Positions 1 through 7,626 of a DNA stretch of 64,000 nt are shown here, piece by piece. How positions within the stretch are numbered: position 1 is the stretch's first letter; each line of letters starts with the position of its first letter. Source of the stretch: JADJOM01 sp046327715 (lineage in GTDB: Bacteria; Gemmatimonadota; Gemmatimonadetes; Gemmatimonadales; GWC2-71-9); NCBI GenBank assembly GCA_046327715.1, contig JAXLXY010000008.1, positions 124,001 through 188,000 on the forward strand. Reading direction: 5' to 3'. The notes beneath the pieces were generated by a model that worked only from the letters and a program-made list of their open reading frames with translations, did not search any database and was not told the origin of the DNA. The translations under genes were made by a program, and so were the position numbers.

Positions 1-328
1 TGAGGGCCGAGACCTCGGCCATGGAGCGGTGTACCGGCAGCTTCTTGACCGCGCTGTAGCTCCACAGCCCGAACAGCAGGCCCAGCACGCAGACCAGCAG
101 GCCGGAGAGCAGGATGTCGTGACCGTTGACCCCGAGGAAGGTGACGGTGCTCAGGTCGGGCAGCTGGAGGTTGACCTCACCGCCGGGCCGGTGCTCGGTG
201 ACCGGGGCGCTGGCCCCGGCGTCCTGCGCCGCGAGGGGGGCCGCGCCGAGCGCGAGGTTGGCGACCAGCACCACGGCGGCCAGCCACGGTGCCAGGCGGC
301 GATTCACCTTGGCCATCATCTTCAGCAT
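1..328 (-). CDS. hppA: Membrane-bound proton/sodium-pumping pyrophosphatase, N-terminal part
   Basis: N-terminal 109 residues of a gene that runs off the left edge of the window. Family role: hydrolyses cytoplasmic pyrophosphate and pumps H+ or Na+ across the membrane. A hydrophobic segment at residues 14-35 ending in LAAQD looks like a cleavable signal or extra first helix. A second helix follows at about residues 70-92 (ILLSGLLVCVLGLLFGLW), then KKLPVHRSMAEVS, a stretch typical of this family just before the conserved core. The ATG at 328 has a GGAGAAGG-type ribosome site about 8 bases upstream. The catalytic loops lie outside the window, so the ion and potassium dependence cannot be judged. 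It is the last gene of a minus-strand run containing ino1. Confidence 0.8.
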   Translation of the reverse strand, partial: MLKMMAKVNRRLAPWLAAVVLVANLALGAAPLAAQDAGASAPVTEHRPGGEVNLQLPDLSTVTFLGVNGHDILLSGLLVCVLGLLFGLWSYSAVKKLPVHRSMAEVSAL

Positions 329-415
329 GGGGGACCTTCTCCTGGAGGATCGGGATCGAGGGGACCGGCGCGCCGAGGGGCGGATCTGCACCCGCCCCTC
401 ACCGCCCGCCCGGAT

Positions 416-706
416 TCAGTACGCCCCGCGCACCTGGTGCGACGGGTCGGACAACGTGTGGACCATCGTGAGGAAGCGCTTGGCCAGCTTGTCGGCCTCG
501 CTCTCCCCGGGCTGGTTCGTCTCGACCGTCACGAGGGTGTAGTGCCCCCCCTCGGCCTGGACGTTCACCGCGATCTGGCCCAGCGTGCCAGAGAACCGGC
601 GCCGGCGGGGCGCCTCCTCGGTCGGCGCCAGGCGCGGGCCGAAGAAGGCGTTGGCCTGCGCGATGACCGTCTCGGGCGGCAGGTGACAGCGGTGGAAGTA
701 TTTCAT
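416..706 (-). CDS. Small hypothetical protein (96 aa)
   Basis: I do not recognise a named family. The product is soluble, basic in the middle (RRRR at residues 34-37) and has no membrane segment or signal peptide. The pattern GTLGQIAVNVQAEGGHYTLVTVET suggests a small beta-rich fold, followed by a helix containing ADKLAKRFLTMVHTLSD. It lies 49 bp downstream of ino1 and 87 bp upstream of hppA in the same direction, so it is probably co-transcribed with the inositol genes. The stop-free length, codon bias matching its neighbours and tight packing support a real gene; the function is unknown. Confidence 0.65.
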   Translation of the reverse strand: MKYFHRCHLPPETVIAQANAFFGPRLAPTEEAPRRRRFSGTLGQIAVNVQAEGGHYTLVTVETNQPGESEADKLAKRFLTMVHTLSDPSHQVRGAY

Positions 707-755
707 GGCGGCTGGGCGGCCCGGCGGCCCGGCGCCAGGCCGAGCCGCCGCGCCG

Positions 756-2093
756 TCACTTCTCCCCGTATTCGTAGTATTCCACGCCCAGGTGGGTGAT
801 CGCCGACTCGCCCATCAGCCAGCGCAGCGTGTTCTTCATCTTGGTCTGCTGGATGAAGAGGTCGTGCTCCGGGTACAGCCCCGGCGCCACCTGCGGGCTC
901 TTGAAGTAGAACGACAGCCACTCCTGGATCCCCGACAGCTTGGCCCGCTGGGCCAGGTCGAAGAAGATCGCCAGGTCGAGCACCAGCGGCGCGGCCAGGA
1001 TGGAGTCGCGGCAGAGGAAGTCGACCTTGATCTGCATCGGGTACCCGCACCACCCGAAGATGTCGATGTTGTCCCACCCCTCCTTGTTGTCCCCACGCGG
1101 CGGGTAGTAGTTGATCCGCACCTTGTGGTAGATCTCGCCGTACAGGTCGGGGTACAGGTTGGGCTGCAGGATGTGCTCCAGCACGCCCAGCTTGGACTCT
1201 TCCTTGGTCTTGAAGCTCTCGGGATCGTCGAGCACCTCGCCGTCCCGGTTGCCCAGGATGTTGGTGCTGTACCAGCCCGCCACGCCGAGCATCCGCGCCT
1301 TGAACATCGGCGAGAGCACGGTCTTGAGCATGGTCTGGCCGGTCTTGAAGTCCTTGCCGCCGATGGCCACGCCCTTGTCCTTGGCCAGCTGCTCCAGCGC
1401 CGGGAAGTCGCAGGTCAGGTTCGGCGCGCCGTTGGCGAACGGCACCCCCTCCATGACCGCCGCCCAGGCGTACAGCATCGACGGCGCGATCGTCGGGTCG
1501 TTGGTCTCCATCCCCTTCTCGAACGCCGCCAGCGTCTGGTGCGCCGGCCCCGGCTGGATGAAGATCTCGGTCGACGCGCACCACACCATCACCAGCCGGT
1601 CGCAGCCGTGCTTGGCCTTGAAGTCCCGGATGTCCTTCCGGAGCGCCTCGGCCAGGTCCTTCTTGGTCTTGGCGGCCTTGACGTTCTTCCCCTCCAGCTT
1701 CTTCACGTAATGCTGGTCGAACGCCGCCGGCATCGGGGTGATGGCGTGCAGGAAGTCCTTGATCGGCTCGACGTGTTCCCACTTGTCGAGCACGCCGCAG
1801 TGCAGGCAGCTCTGGTAGGCGTTGTCCGGCACCGGGTCCCAGGCGCCGAAGACGAGGTCGTTGAGGTCGGCCAGCGGCACGAATTCCTTGATCAGCGGCG
1901 CGCGGCCTTCGGTGCGCTTGCCGAGCCGGATGGTGCCCATCTGGGTGAGGGAGCCGATCGGCTTCGCCTTGCCGCGGCGGATCAGCTCCACCCCCGCGAT
2001 GAAGGTGGTTGCCACGGCGCCGAGACCGACGCAGAGGACACCGAGCTTGCCCTTGGCCGGCGCGATCGGCCGGGGAGTTCCTGCGGTCGACAC
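756..2093 (-). CDS. ino1: Inositol-3-phosphate synthase
   Basis: 445 aa. Family role: NAD-dependent conversion of glucose-6-phosphate to 1L-myo-inositol-1-phosphate (EC 5.5.1.4), the first step of inositol lipid synthesis. The N-terminal KLGVLCVGLGAVATTFIAGV is the Rossmann NAD loop (GxGxxxT). Downstream VMVWCASTEIF, a segment containing NGAPNLTCDFPAL, GKDFKTGQTMLKTVL and YYPPRGDNKEGWDNID are characteristic of the bacterial/eukaryotic synthase family, including the tetramer-lysine region. Start chosen as GTG at 2093, because the preceding gene stops at TAG sharing its last base with this GTG (TAGTG), a coupled junction. Longer readings enter the overlapping phosphatidyltransferase gene. The pairing with a CDP-alcohol phosphatidyltransferase implies the inositol phosphate goes into phospholipid. 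Confidence 0.95.
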   Translation of the reverse strand: MSTAGTPRPIAPAKGKLGVLCVGLGAVATTFIAGVELIRRGKAKPIGSLTQMGTIRLGKRTEGRAPLIKEFVPLADLNDLVFGAWDPVPDNAYQSCLHCGVLDKWEHVEPIKDFLHAITPMPAAFDQHYVKKLEGKNVKAAKTKKDLAEALRKDIRDFKAKHGCDRLVMVWCASTEIFIQPGPAHQTLAAFEKGMETNDPTIAPSMLYAWAAVMEGVPFANGAPNLTCDFPALEQLAKDKGVAIGGKDFKTGQTMLKTVLSPMFKARMLGVAGWYSTNILGNRDGEVLDDPESFKTKEESKLGVLEHILQPNLYPDLYGEIYHKVRINYYPPRGDNKEGWDNIDIFGWCGYPMQIKVDFLCRDSILAAPLVLDLAIFFDLAQRAKLSGIQEWLSFYFKSPQVAPGLYPEHDLFIQQTKMKNTLRWLMGESAITHLGVEYYEYGEK

Positions 2094-2749
2094 TAGTTCT
2101 GTCCTTTCGACGCTTCGGGCGCGGCCGCGCCCTCCGTCACCTGGTAGACATACACGAAGCGCTGCACCACCGTGATCACCGAGGTGAGCGCGAGAACCGC
2201 CACGATCCAGAACAGCACGGCGCCGCCGGGACCTGCGCCCCACACCAGGGTCGGGAGGCTCAGCCCCACGATCCGCTCGGCCCGCTGCACCATGCCCACC
2301 TTGCAGTCGATCCCCAGGCCTTCGGCGCGTGCCCGGGCGTAGGACACCAGCAGGCTCGCGATGATCGCCACCATGCTGATGATGATCGCCAGCTCGCGGC
2401 GGACGACCGTCCCGTCCGGCGCCAGCAGGTAAAAGACGGCGATCCCCATGAACGTGGCCCCGTCGCCGACCCGGTCCAGCGTGGAGTCGTAGAAGGCGCC
2501 GAACCGGGTCACCTGCTGGTTGGCCCGGGCCACCGCCCCGTCCAGGGTGTCCACCACCCCGCTCAGCAGGTAGAGCAGCCCGCCCAGCCGGACCCTTCCC
2601 ATCCCGAAGGCCACCGCGCTCGCCACCACCAGGAGCGTGCCGATGGTGGTGATGACGTTCGGCCGGATGCCAGCCCGGATCAGTCCCTCGACCATCGGCC
2701 GGGTCAGTCCGTAGAAGACCCGTTCCAACGACTTGGGGATCAGCTTCAC
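2093..2749 (-). CDS. CDP-alcohol phosphatidyltransferase, probable phosphatidylinositol-phosphate synthase
   Basis: 218 aa integral membrane enzyme. The full CDP-alcohol transferase signature is present: DTLDGAVAR, then G eight residues later, then FYDSTLDR, that is D-x2-DG-x2-AR-x8-G-x3-D-x3-D, which holds the two metal ions and the CDP group. At least five hydrophobic segments follow. Substrate inferred from context: it is translationally coupled to ino1 (stop and start share one base), so the acceptor is most likely inositol-1-phosphate, giving phosphatidylinositol phosphate. Glycerol phosphate is the main alternative. GTG at 2749 is preferred because KLIPKSLERVFYGLTRP starts the usual amphipathic N-terminus and a GAGG lies about 10 bases upstream; a longer reading from 2806 is possible. 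Confidence 0.85.
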   Translation of the reverse strand: MKLIPKSLERVFYGLTRPMVEGLIRAGIRPNVITTIGTLLVVASAVAFGMGRVRLGGLLYLLSGVVDTLDGAVARANQQVTRFGAFYDSTLDRVGDGATFMGIAVFYLLAPDGTVVRRELAIIISMVAIIASLLVSYARARAEGLGIDCKVGMVQRAERIVGLSLPTLVWGAGPGGAVLFWIVAVLALTSVITVVQRFVYVYQVTEGAAAPEASKGQN

Positions 2750-2817
2750 CGAATGGGCGTCCTCGGGGGTAGCACAGGGGCGGGCCCGTCCTGGCCGGGG
2801 GCCCAAAACCGCGGCAA

Positions 2818-2846
2818 ACTATAACCCGGGAAACGCTTTATAGGAA
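2818..2846 (-). promoter_or_regulatory. Probable promoter of the inositol-lipid operon
   Basis: On the minus strand TTCCTA (2846-2841), a 17-bp gap and TATAGT (2823-2818) lie about 65 bp before the phosphatidyltransferase start. The AT content is far above the surroundings. The -10 is good; the -35 is weak. Confidence 0.45.
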
Positions 2847-2859
2847 GGACGCGGGCCCT

Positions 2860-2882
2860 GCCACCCCGGGCGCCCGGGTGGC
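2860..2882 (-). terminator. Hairpin after namZ
   Basis: Arms GCCACCCCGGG and CCCGGGTGGC pair with one bulge and a two-base loop. The structure directly follows, and slightly overlaps, the namZ stop codon. No T-run follows, so termination is inferred from position only. Confidence 0.4.
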
Positions 2883-4147
2883 TATTCGGGGTAGATGAGG
2901 TAGGGCCGCCGGCGCGCGAGGAAGGGCGGCAGCTGCGCCGCCCAGTCGGCCAGAAGCCCGGCGCGGACATCGCCGCCGCCCCGGGTCATCACCTCGACCT
3001 GCTCCCGGGCATGGCCGCCGTCCCCGACCAGCCGGTCGAAGTGGGCAGGGTCGGGCGGGAAGAGCCCCCCGGGTAGCCCCGCGTCGCTCGCGGCGCCGAG
3101 CAGCACCACCGCAGTCCGTACCGGATCGTAGTGCCGCCGGTCGGTCACCTGGAGGCGGATGCCCGCCACTTGGGTGTCCGCGAACTTGCCGTCGCCCGGC
3201 CGGCGGGGGGTGAAGGCCACCCCCGTGAACCGCACCCCCGGCAGGTCGGCGCTCCGCAGGGCGGCGAGCACCGCCGCGGTGTCGAGCCCGGGCGCGCCCA
3301 CCTGTTCGAAGGGGTGGTCGGTCCCCCGCCCCACGGACAGCGTGGTGCCCTCGAAGAGGCAGGTGCCGGGATAGTGGATCAGGGCCTCCACCGTCCGCAG
3401 GTTGGGAGAGGGTGGCACGAACGGCAGCCCGATCTCATCGAAGTACATCGCCCGCCGCCACCCCGCCACGGGCACCACCCGCAGGTCGGTTGCCAGCCCG
3501 AGATCGTGGCGGGCCAGCCGCGCCAGTTCGCCCAGGGTCATCCCGTGGCGCATGGGGATCGCGAGCATTCCCACCGGCGTCCGGTAGGCGGTGTCGAGGA
3601 TGTTCCCCTGCACCGCGCCCCCGATCGGGTTGGGCCGGTCGAGCACCACGACCGTGATCCGGCGCGTTGCCGCGGCGCGCATCACCCCGACCGTGGTCCA
3701 GAGATAGGTGAAGTACCGCGCCCCCGCGTCCTGCAGGTCCACCAGGATCACGTCCACCCCGGCCAGCTGCGAATCGGTCGGGGCGGAATTGCGGCCATAG
3801 AGGCTGTAGATTGGGAGGCCGGTGGCGCTGTCCGTGGTCGAGGTGACCGCGGCGCCGGGGTCGGCGGTGCCGCGGAAGCCGTGCTCCGGGCTGAACAGGG
3901 CCACGAGCCGCACCCCCGCGGCCCGCAGCCGGTCGACGCCCGACCGGCCGGCTGCATCCACCCCGGCCTGGTTCGTCACCAGCGCCACCCGCCGGCCGCG
4001 CACCAGGTGGGCGCTGTCGCTCAGCAGCACCTCGAGCCCCGGGCGCACCGCGGGCGTCATGTCGGGCCCGGACCGAGCCGGGCCCCGCCCCGGGCAGGCC
4101 CCGGCCAGAACCATCCAGCCTCCGAGCAGCCAGTGTCGCGTGTGCAT
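2882..4147 (-). CDS. namZ: Exo-beta-N-acetylmuramidase NamZ (DUF1343) lipoprotein
   Basis: 421 aa. Family role: releases MurNAc from the non-reducing end of peptidoglycan fragments. The N-terminus MHTRHWLLGGWMVLAGAC is a lipoprotein signal with the lipidated Cys at residue 18, so it should act in the periplasm. Family landmarks are visible in order: VALVTNQAGVD, LVALFSPEHGFRG, GLPIYSLYG, VILVDLQDAGARYFTY, VVVLDRPNPIGG, PMRHGMTLGELA, PPSPNLRTVEAL, YPGTCLFEGTTLSVGRGTD and the C-terminal GLFPPDPAHFDRLVG. The ATG at 4147 gives a complete lipoprotein signal; the much longer open frame upstream is antisense to nagZ. It is divergent from nagZ with 15 bp between the start codons. The nagZ/amiE-like neighbours match the Bacillus ybbC-ybbD-ybbE set. 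Confidence 0.93.
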   Translation of the reverse strand: MHTRHWLLGGWMVLAGACPGRGPARSGPDMTPAVRPGLEVLLSDSAHLVRGRRVALVTNQAGVDAAGRSGVDRLRAAGVRLVALFSPEHGFRGTADPGAAVTSTTDSATGLPIYSLYGRNSAPTDSQLAGVDVILVDLQDAGARYFTYLWTTVGVMRAAATRRITVVVLDRPNPIGGAVQGNILDTAYRTPVGMLAIPMRHGMTLGELARLARHDLGLATDLRVVPVAGWRRAMYFDEIGLPFVPPSPNLRTVEALIHYPGTCLFEGTTLSVGRGTDHPFEQVGAPGLDTAAVLAALRSADLPGVRFTGVAFTPRRPGDGKFADTQVAGIRLQVTDRRHYDPVRTAVVLLGAASDAGLPGGLFPPDPAHFDRLVGDGGHAREQVEVMTRGGGDVRAGLLADWAAQLPPFLARRRPYLIYPE

Positions 4148-4162
4148 CGATCCCCGTGGGTA

Positions 4163-5899
4163 ATGATGGCCCTGCTGCTCGCGGCCGCGCCGCTCACCGC
4201 GCAGCAGAGCGCGCGCTTCGGGGGCGGCCCCGTGATGACGGCGGTAGACTCGACCGCCGTGGAACGGCTGCTCGACTCCCTGCCGCTCCGTGCCAAGGTG
4301 GCCCAGCTGGTGATGCCCTGGATCCCGGGCGCCTACCAGGCCTTCGACGACAGCGCCTTCGCGGTGATGCAGGGCTGGGTCGACTCGCTCGAGGTGGGCG
4401 GGCTGATCGTCTCGATCGGCTCGCCGGTGGACGTGGCGCTCAAGCTCAACCGGCTGCAGCGCCGCTCGAGCCTGCCGCTGCTGGTGGCCGCGGACCTCGA
4501 GGCCGGCGCCAGCTTCCGCCTCACCGGCGCCACTCCCTTCCCTCCCAATATGGGCGTGGGCGCCGCCGCCCGCGACAGTGACGCGTACGAAGTCGGGCGG
4601 ATCACGGCGCTCGAGGGACGCGCCGTCGGGATCCACCTGGCCTTCGCGCCGGTGGCGGACGTCAACAACAACCCCGCCAACCCGATCATCAACACCCGCT
4701 CCTTCGGCGAGGATCCCTACCTGGTGGCGCGCCTGGTCTCGGCCGCGATCCAGGGCATCCAGGAGCACGGGATGCTCGCCACCGCCAAGCACTTCCCCGG
4801 CCACGGCGACACCGAGACCGACAGCCACCTCGCCCTGCCGGTGATCCCGACGCCCTGGGCGCGGCTCGACACCCTCGAGCTGGTGCCGTTCCGCGCGGCG
4901 GTGGTGGCGGGCGCCGCGTTCATCATGTCGGGCCACGTGGCGATGCCCGCGATCAGCGGCGATCGGAGCCGGCCCGCCACGCTGGACCCCAACGTCATGC
5001 AGAGCGTGCTGCGCGACTCCCTCGGGTTCCGCGGCCTCCTGGTCACCGATGCGCTCGACATGGGCGGCATCGTCAACACCTATGGCGCGGGCGAGGCCGC
5101 GGTGCTCGCCTTCCGCGCCGGCGCCGACCTCCTGCTGCAGCCCGCCGACCCCCGCGCTGCCATCGACGCGGTGACCGAGGCGGTGGAGTCCGGGCGGGTC
5201 ACCTACGAGCGGCTCGACCGCTCGGTGCGCCGGGTGCTGCAGCTCAAGATGCAGCTGGGGCTCTTTGCCCACCGGACCGTCCCGCTCGACAGCGTGCCGG
5301 TGGTGGTGGGCAGCCGCCAGTTCCAGGCCTTCTCCCGCGACCTCGCCACCCGCGCCGTGGTGCTCGCCCGGGACAGCCTCGGCGTGGTGGACAGCCTCCG
5401 GGCCGCGCCCCGCACCGTTGCCCTGATCACCTATGGCGAGGAGAACGCCGGCACCGTCGGCAACACGATGCTCCGCCAGCTGCGGGCCGCCGGGCACCGC
5501 GTGACCCTCTTCCGCCTCTGGCCCGCCACGGGGGCGGCGGGGCTGGACAGCGCGCGCGCGCTGATCCGGCGCAGCCCCTACACGATCTTCGCGGCCGCCG
5601 TGAAGGTGAGCGCCTGGAAGGGCACGGTCGGCCTGCCGGAGCCGGTGGCCCGCCTCTTCGACCGCTCGGTCTACCGCCGCCGGATGGTCGTCGTCTCGCT
5701 GGGCTCGCCCTACATCGCCGGCCAGATGCCGCAGGTCGGCTCCTACCTCCTGGCCTGGTCGGCCAACGGGCTCGGGGAATGGGCCGCGGCCCGCGCCCTG
5801 AGCGGCGAGGCCCCCATCACCGGCCGGTTGCCCGTGCGCATCCCGCCGCACCTGCCCCTGGGCGCCGGCCTCGATCGCGGCGCGGCCCGCAGCCCGTGA
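4163..5899 (+). CDS. nagZ: Beta-N-acetylglucosaminidase NagZ, two-domain, exported
   Basis: 578 aa glycoside hydrolase family 3 enzyme that removes GlcNAc from muropeptides. MMALLLAAAPLTAQQ is a short signal peptide. Catalytic domain: VADVNNNPANPIINTRSFGEDP, the His/Asp loop KHFPGHGDTETDSH (residues 209-222) that acts as general acid/base in NagZ, and the nucleophile Asp296 in LLVTDALDMGG. A second domain of about 220 residues follows, as in the two-domain Bacillus-type NagZ rather than the short proteobacterial enzyme. The ATG at 4163 is used; GTG at 4142 would add HRSPWV and a more basic signal n-region, but would overlap the divergent namZ start codon. Its stop overlaps the next gene by 4 bp (GTGA). 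Confidence 0.93.
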   Translation: MMALLLAAAPLTAQQSARFGGGPVMTAVDSTAVERLLDSLPLRAKVAQLVMPWIPGAYQAFDDSAFAVMQGWVDSLEVGGLIVSIGSPVDVALKLNRLQRRSSLPLLVAADLEAGASFRLTGATPFPPNMGVGAAARDSDAYEVGRITALEGRAVGIHLAFAPVADVNNNPANPIINTRSFGEDPYLVARLVSAAIQGIQEHGMLATAKHFPGHGDTETDSHLALPVIPTPWARLDTLELVPFRAAVVAGAAFIMSGHVAMPAISGDRSRPATLDPNVMQSVLRDSLGFRGLLVTDALDMGGIVNTYGAGEAAVLAFRAGADLLLQPADPRAAIDAVTEAVESGRVTYERLDRSVRRVLQLKMQLGLFAHRTVPLDSVPVVVGSRQFQAFSRDLATRAVVLARDSLGVVDSLRAAPRTVALITYGEENAGTVGNTMLRQLRAAGHRVTLFRLWPATGAAGLDSARALIRRSPYTIFAAAVKVSAWKGTVGLPEPVARLFDRSVYRRRMVVVSLGSPYIAGQMPQVGSYLLAWSANGLGEWAAARALSGEAPITGRLPVRIPPHLPLGAGLDRGAARSP

Positions 5900-7056
5900 G
5901 CCCCCGCCGGGCGGTGCTGCTCCTCGCCGGCGCCCTCGCCGCCTGCCGGGCGGCCGCCGCGCCGGCACCCGACCCGCCCGGCCTCCGGGCCGCCGCGAGC
6001 CTCCTCGACTCGGTGATCGCCGCGGGCGTGGCGCCGGGGGCCGTCCTGGGCGTGAGCCTGGCGGGCTGCCATTCCTATCACGGCGCCGGCCGGCTCGGCC
6101 TCGACGACGCTGCCCGGCCCGACAGCACGACCATCTACGACCTGGCCTCGCTCACCAAGGTGATCGGCCTGACCACCGCCGCGATGGCGGCGGTGGACCG
6201 CGGGGTCCTGGCGCTCGACGCGCCCGTGGCGCGCTACGTCCCCGCCTTCCACGATACCGCCGTCACCATCCGGCACCTGCTCACCCACAGCAGCGGGCTG
6301 CCGGCGTGGCGCCCGCTCCATCAGGAAGCGCCCGACCGCCCCGCGGCGCTCGCGCTGGTCGACGCCACCCCGCTGGCCGCCACGCCGGGCGACAGCTTCG
6401 TGTACTCGGACCTGGGCGCGATCCTGCTCACCCAGGCGGTGGAGGGAACACTCGGCGCGCGGATCGACACGCTGGTGACCCGGCTGCTGACGACACCGCT
6501 CGGCCTGCACGAGACCCGGTACCTCCCACCGGCGTCCTGGCGCCGCCGCATCGCGCCCACCGAGAACGACCCGTGGCGCGGCCGGGTGCTGCGGGGCGAG
6601 GTCCACGACGAGAACGCGGCCCGGCTCGAGGGCGTGTCCGGCCACGCCGGGCTCTTCAGCTCCGCCCGGGACCTCCTCCGCATCGGCGACTGGCTGCTCT
6701 CCGGCCTGGGCACCGTCTGGGACTCCGCCTGCGCCGGACCCGATCTGCCCCCAGGTCCCACCCTGCTGGCGACGTTCATCCGCCGCCAGGAGCTGCCCCC
6801 GGGGTCGAGCCGGGCCCTCGGCTGGGATACCCCCTCCGGCGTGAGCAGCGCCGGCACGCTGATGGCGCGGACCAGCTTTGGTCACACCGGATTCACGGGG
6901 ACCTCCATCTGGATCGACCCCACCCGACGCCTGGTGGTGGTGCTGCTGGCCAACCGCGTCCACCCGACCCGGGACAACCCGCGCTTCGGACCAGTGCGGG
7001 GCCAGCTGGCCGACCAGGTGGTCCGCGGGTTCAGCCTCGATTCGCTTACCCGTTGA
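5896..7056 (+). CDS. Beta-lactamase-fold serine hydrolase, AmiE-like muropeptide amidase, lipoprotein
   Basis: 386 aa. The class C beta-lactamase/penicillin-binding fold is shown by SLTK (Ser85-x-x-Lys88), the YSDLGAILL stretch (YxN-equivalent) and FGHTGFTG near the C-terminus in place of KTG. The N-terminus AVLLLAGALAAC is a lipobox with Cys17. GTG at 5896 overlaps the nagZ stop by 4 bp, indicating coupled translation. In Bacillus the third member of this gene set, AmiE, is a beta-lactamase-fold N-acetylmuramyl-L-alanine amidase that strips peptide from MurNAc, so this is the best functional guess. A D,D-peptidase or esterase role cannot be excluded. Confidence 0.8.
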   Translation: MSPRRAVLLLAGALAACRAAAAPAPDPPGLRAAASLLDSVIAAGVAPGAVLGVSLAGCHSYHGAGRLGLDDAARPDSTTIYDLASLTKVIGLTTAAMAAVDRGVLALDAPVARYVPAFHDTAVTIRHLLTHSSGLPAWRPLHQEAPDRPAALALVDATPLAATPGDSFVYSDLGAILLTQAVEGTLGARIDTLVTRLLTTPLGLHETRYLPPASWRRRIAPTENDPWRGRVLRGEVHDENAARLEGVSGHAGLFSSARDLLRIGDWLLSGLGTVWDSACAGPDLPPGPTLLATFIRRQELPPGSSRALGWDTPSGVSSAGTLMARTSFGHTGFTGTSIWIDPTRRLVVVLLANRVHPTRDNPRFGPVRGQLADQVVRGFSLDSLTR

Positions 7057-7094
7057 CCGGCAAGGGGTTGAGCCGGTGACGCAGGGCCTGATGA

Positions 7095-7124
7095 TTGACA
7101 CGGCCGGGCGCAGGTTCGTAGCTT
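7095..7124 (+). promoter_or_regulatory. Promoter of the Fe-S carrier gene
   Basis: TTGACA at 7095-7100, an 18-bp gap and TAGCTT at 7119-7124 lie about 70 bp before the gene. The same TAGCTT -10 appears in the promoter of the small RNA at 35.1 kb. Confidence 0.65.
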
Positions 7125-7196
7125 GTACCAGTCGCCCGGCCGCTGGCGTTCCGCCAGCGTGATGCACGGGACATTTCACGACGGGGGCAGTCAGTC

Positions 7197-7565
7197 ATGG
7201 AAAGCACTGAGCCGCAGGTTTCCACGCCGGGTTTCACGCTCATCCTGACCGATCGGGCGGCGGAGGAAGTGCACAAGTTCATGAAGGCCGAGGATGTCCC
7301 GGGCGACACCGCCGGACTGCGGGTGAGCGTGCTGCCGGGGGGCTGTTCCGGCTTCAAGTACAGCCTCAATGTCGAGGAGCGGGCGCTCGAGGACGACTCG
7401 GTGCTCGAGGTGAACGGCACCCGGGTGTTCGTCGACGGCTTCAGCATGCAGTACCTGAACGGCATCACCATCGACTACGTCACCTCGATGCAGGGCTCGG
7501 GCTTCACGTTCCACAACCCGAACGCCACCGGCGGATGCGGCTGCGGTTCGTCGTTCACCGCCTAG
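7197..7565 (+). CDS. erpA: A-type iron-sulfur cluster carrier (ErpA/IscA family)
   Basis: 122 aa. Family role: accepts and hands on 2Fe-2S or 4Fe-4S clusters to apo-proteins. The three cluster-binding cysteines are visible: Cys50 in GGCSGFKYSL and Cys114/Cys116 in GGCGCGSSF. The 12-residue lead before FTLILTDRAAEEV is slightly longer than usual. It has its own promoter at 7095 and its own hairpin terminator at 7589, so it is probably a single-gene transcript sitting inside the sugar-recycling locus rather than part of it. Whether it is ErpA, IscA or SufA cannot be decided from sequence alone; no Isc or Suf genes are near. Confidence 0.9.
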   Translation: MESTEPQVSTPGFTLILTDRAAEEVHKFMKAEDVPGDTAGLRVSVLPGGCSGFKYSLNVEERALEDDSVLEVNGTRVFVDGFSMQYLNGITIDYVTSMQGSGFTFHNPNATGGCGCGSSFTA

Positions 7566-7588
7566 CCGGCCCCCGACCCGATCTCCAT

Positions 7589-7620
7589 AGCGCCGCACCA
7601 CCGTGCGGCGCTACTCTTTT
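7589..7620 (+). terminator. Intrinsic terminator after erpA
   Basis: Perfect 10-bp stem AGCGCCGCAC/GTGCGGCGCT with loop CACC, followed by ACTCTTTT. The next start codon is only 6 bp beyond. Confidence 0.75.
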
Positions 7621-7626
7621 CCCCCC

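Noticed and set aside
29..799. Long plus-strand open frame over the left end
   Set aside because: It is antisense to hppA and the small minus-strand gene; its protein is low-complexity without family features.
3131..4141. Plus-strand open frame in front of nagZ, and minus-strand frame extending namZ to 5968
   Set aside because: GC-rich DNA gives long antisense frames. The signal peptides at 4147 and 4163 mark the real starts.
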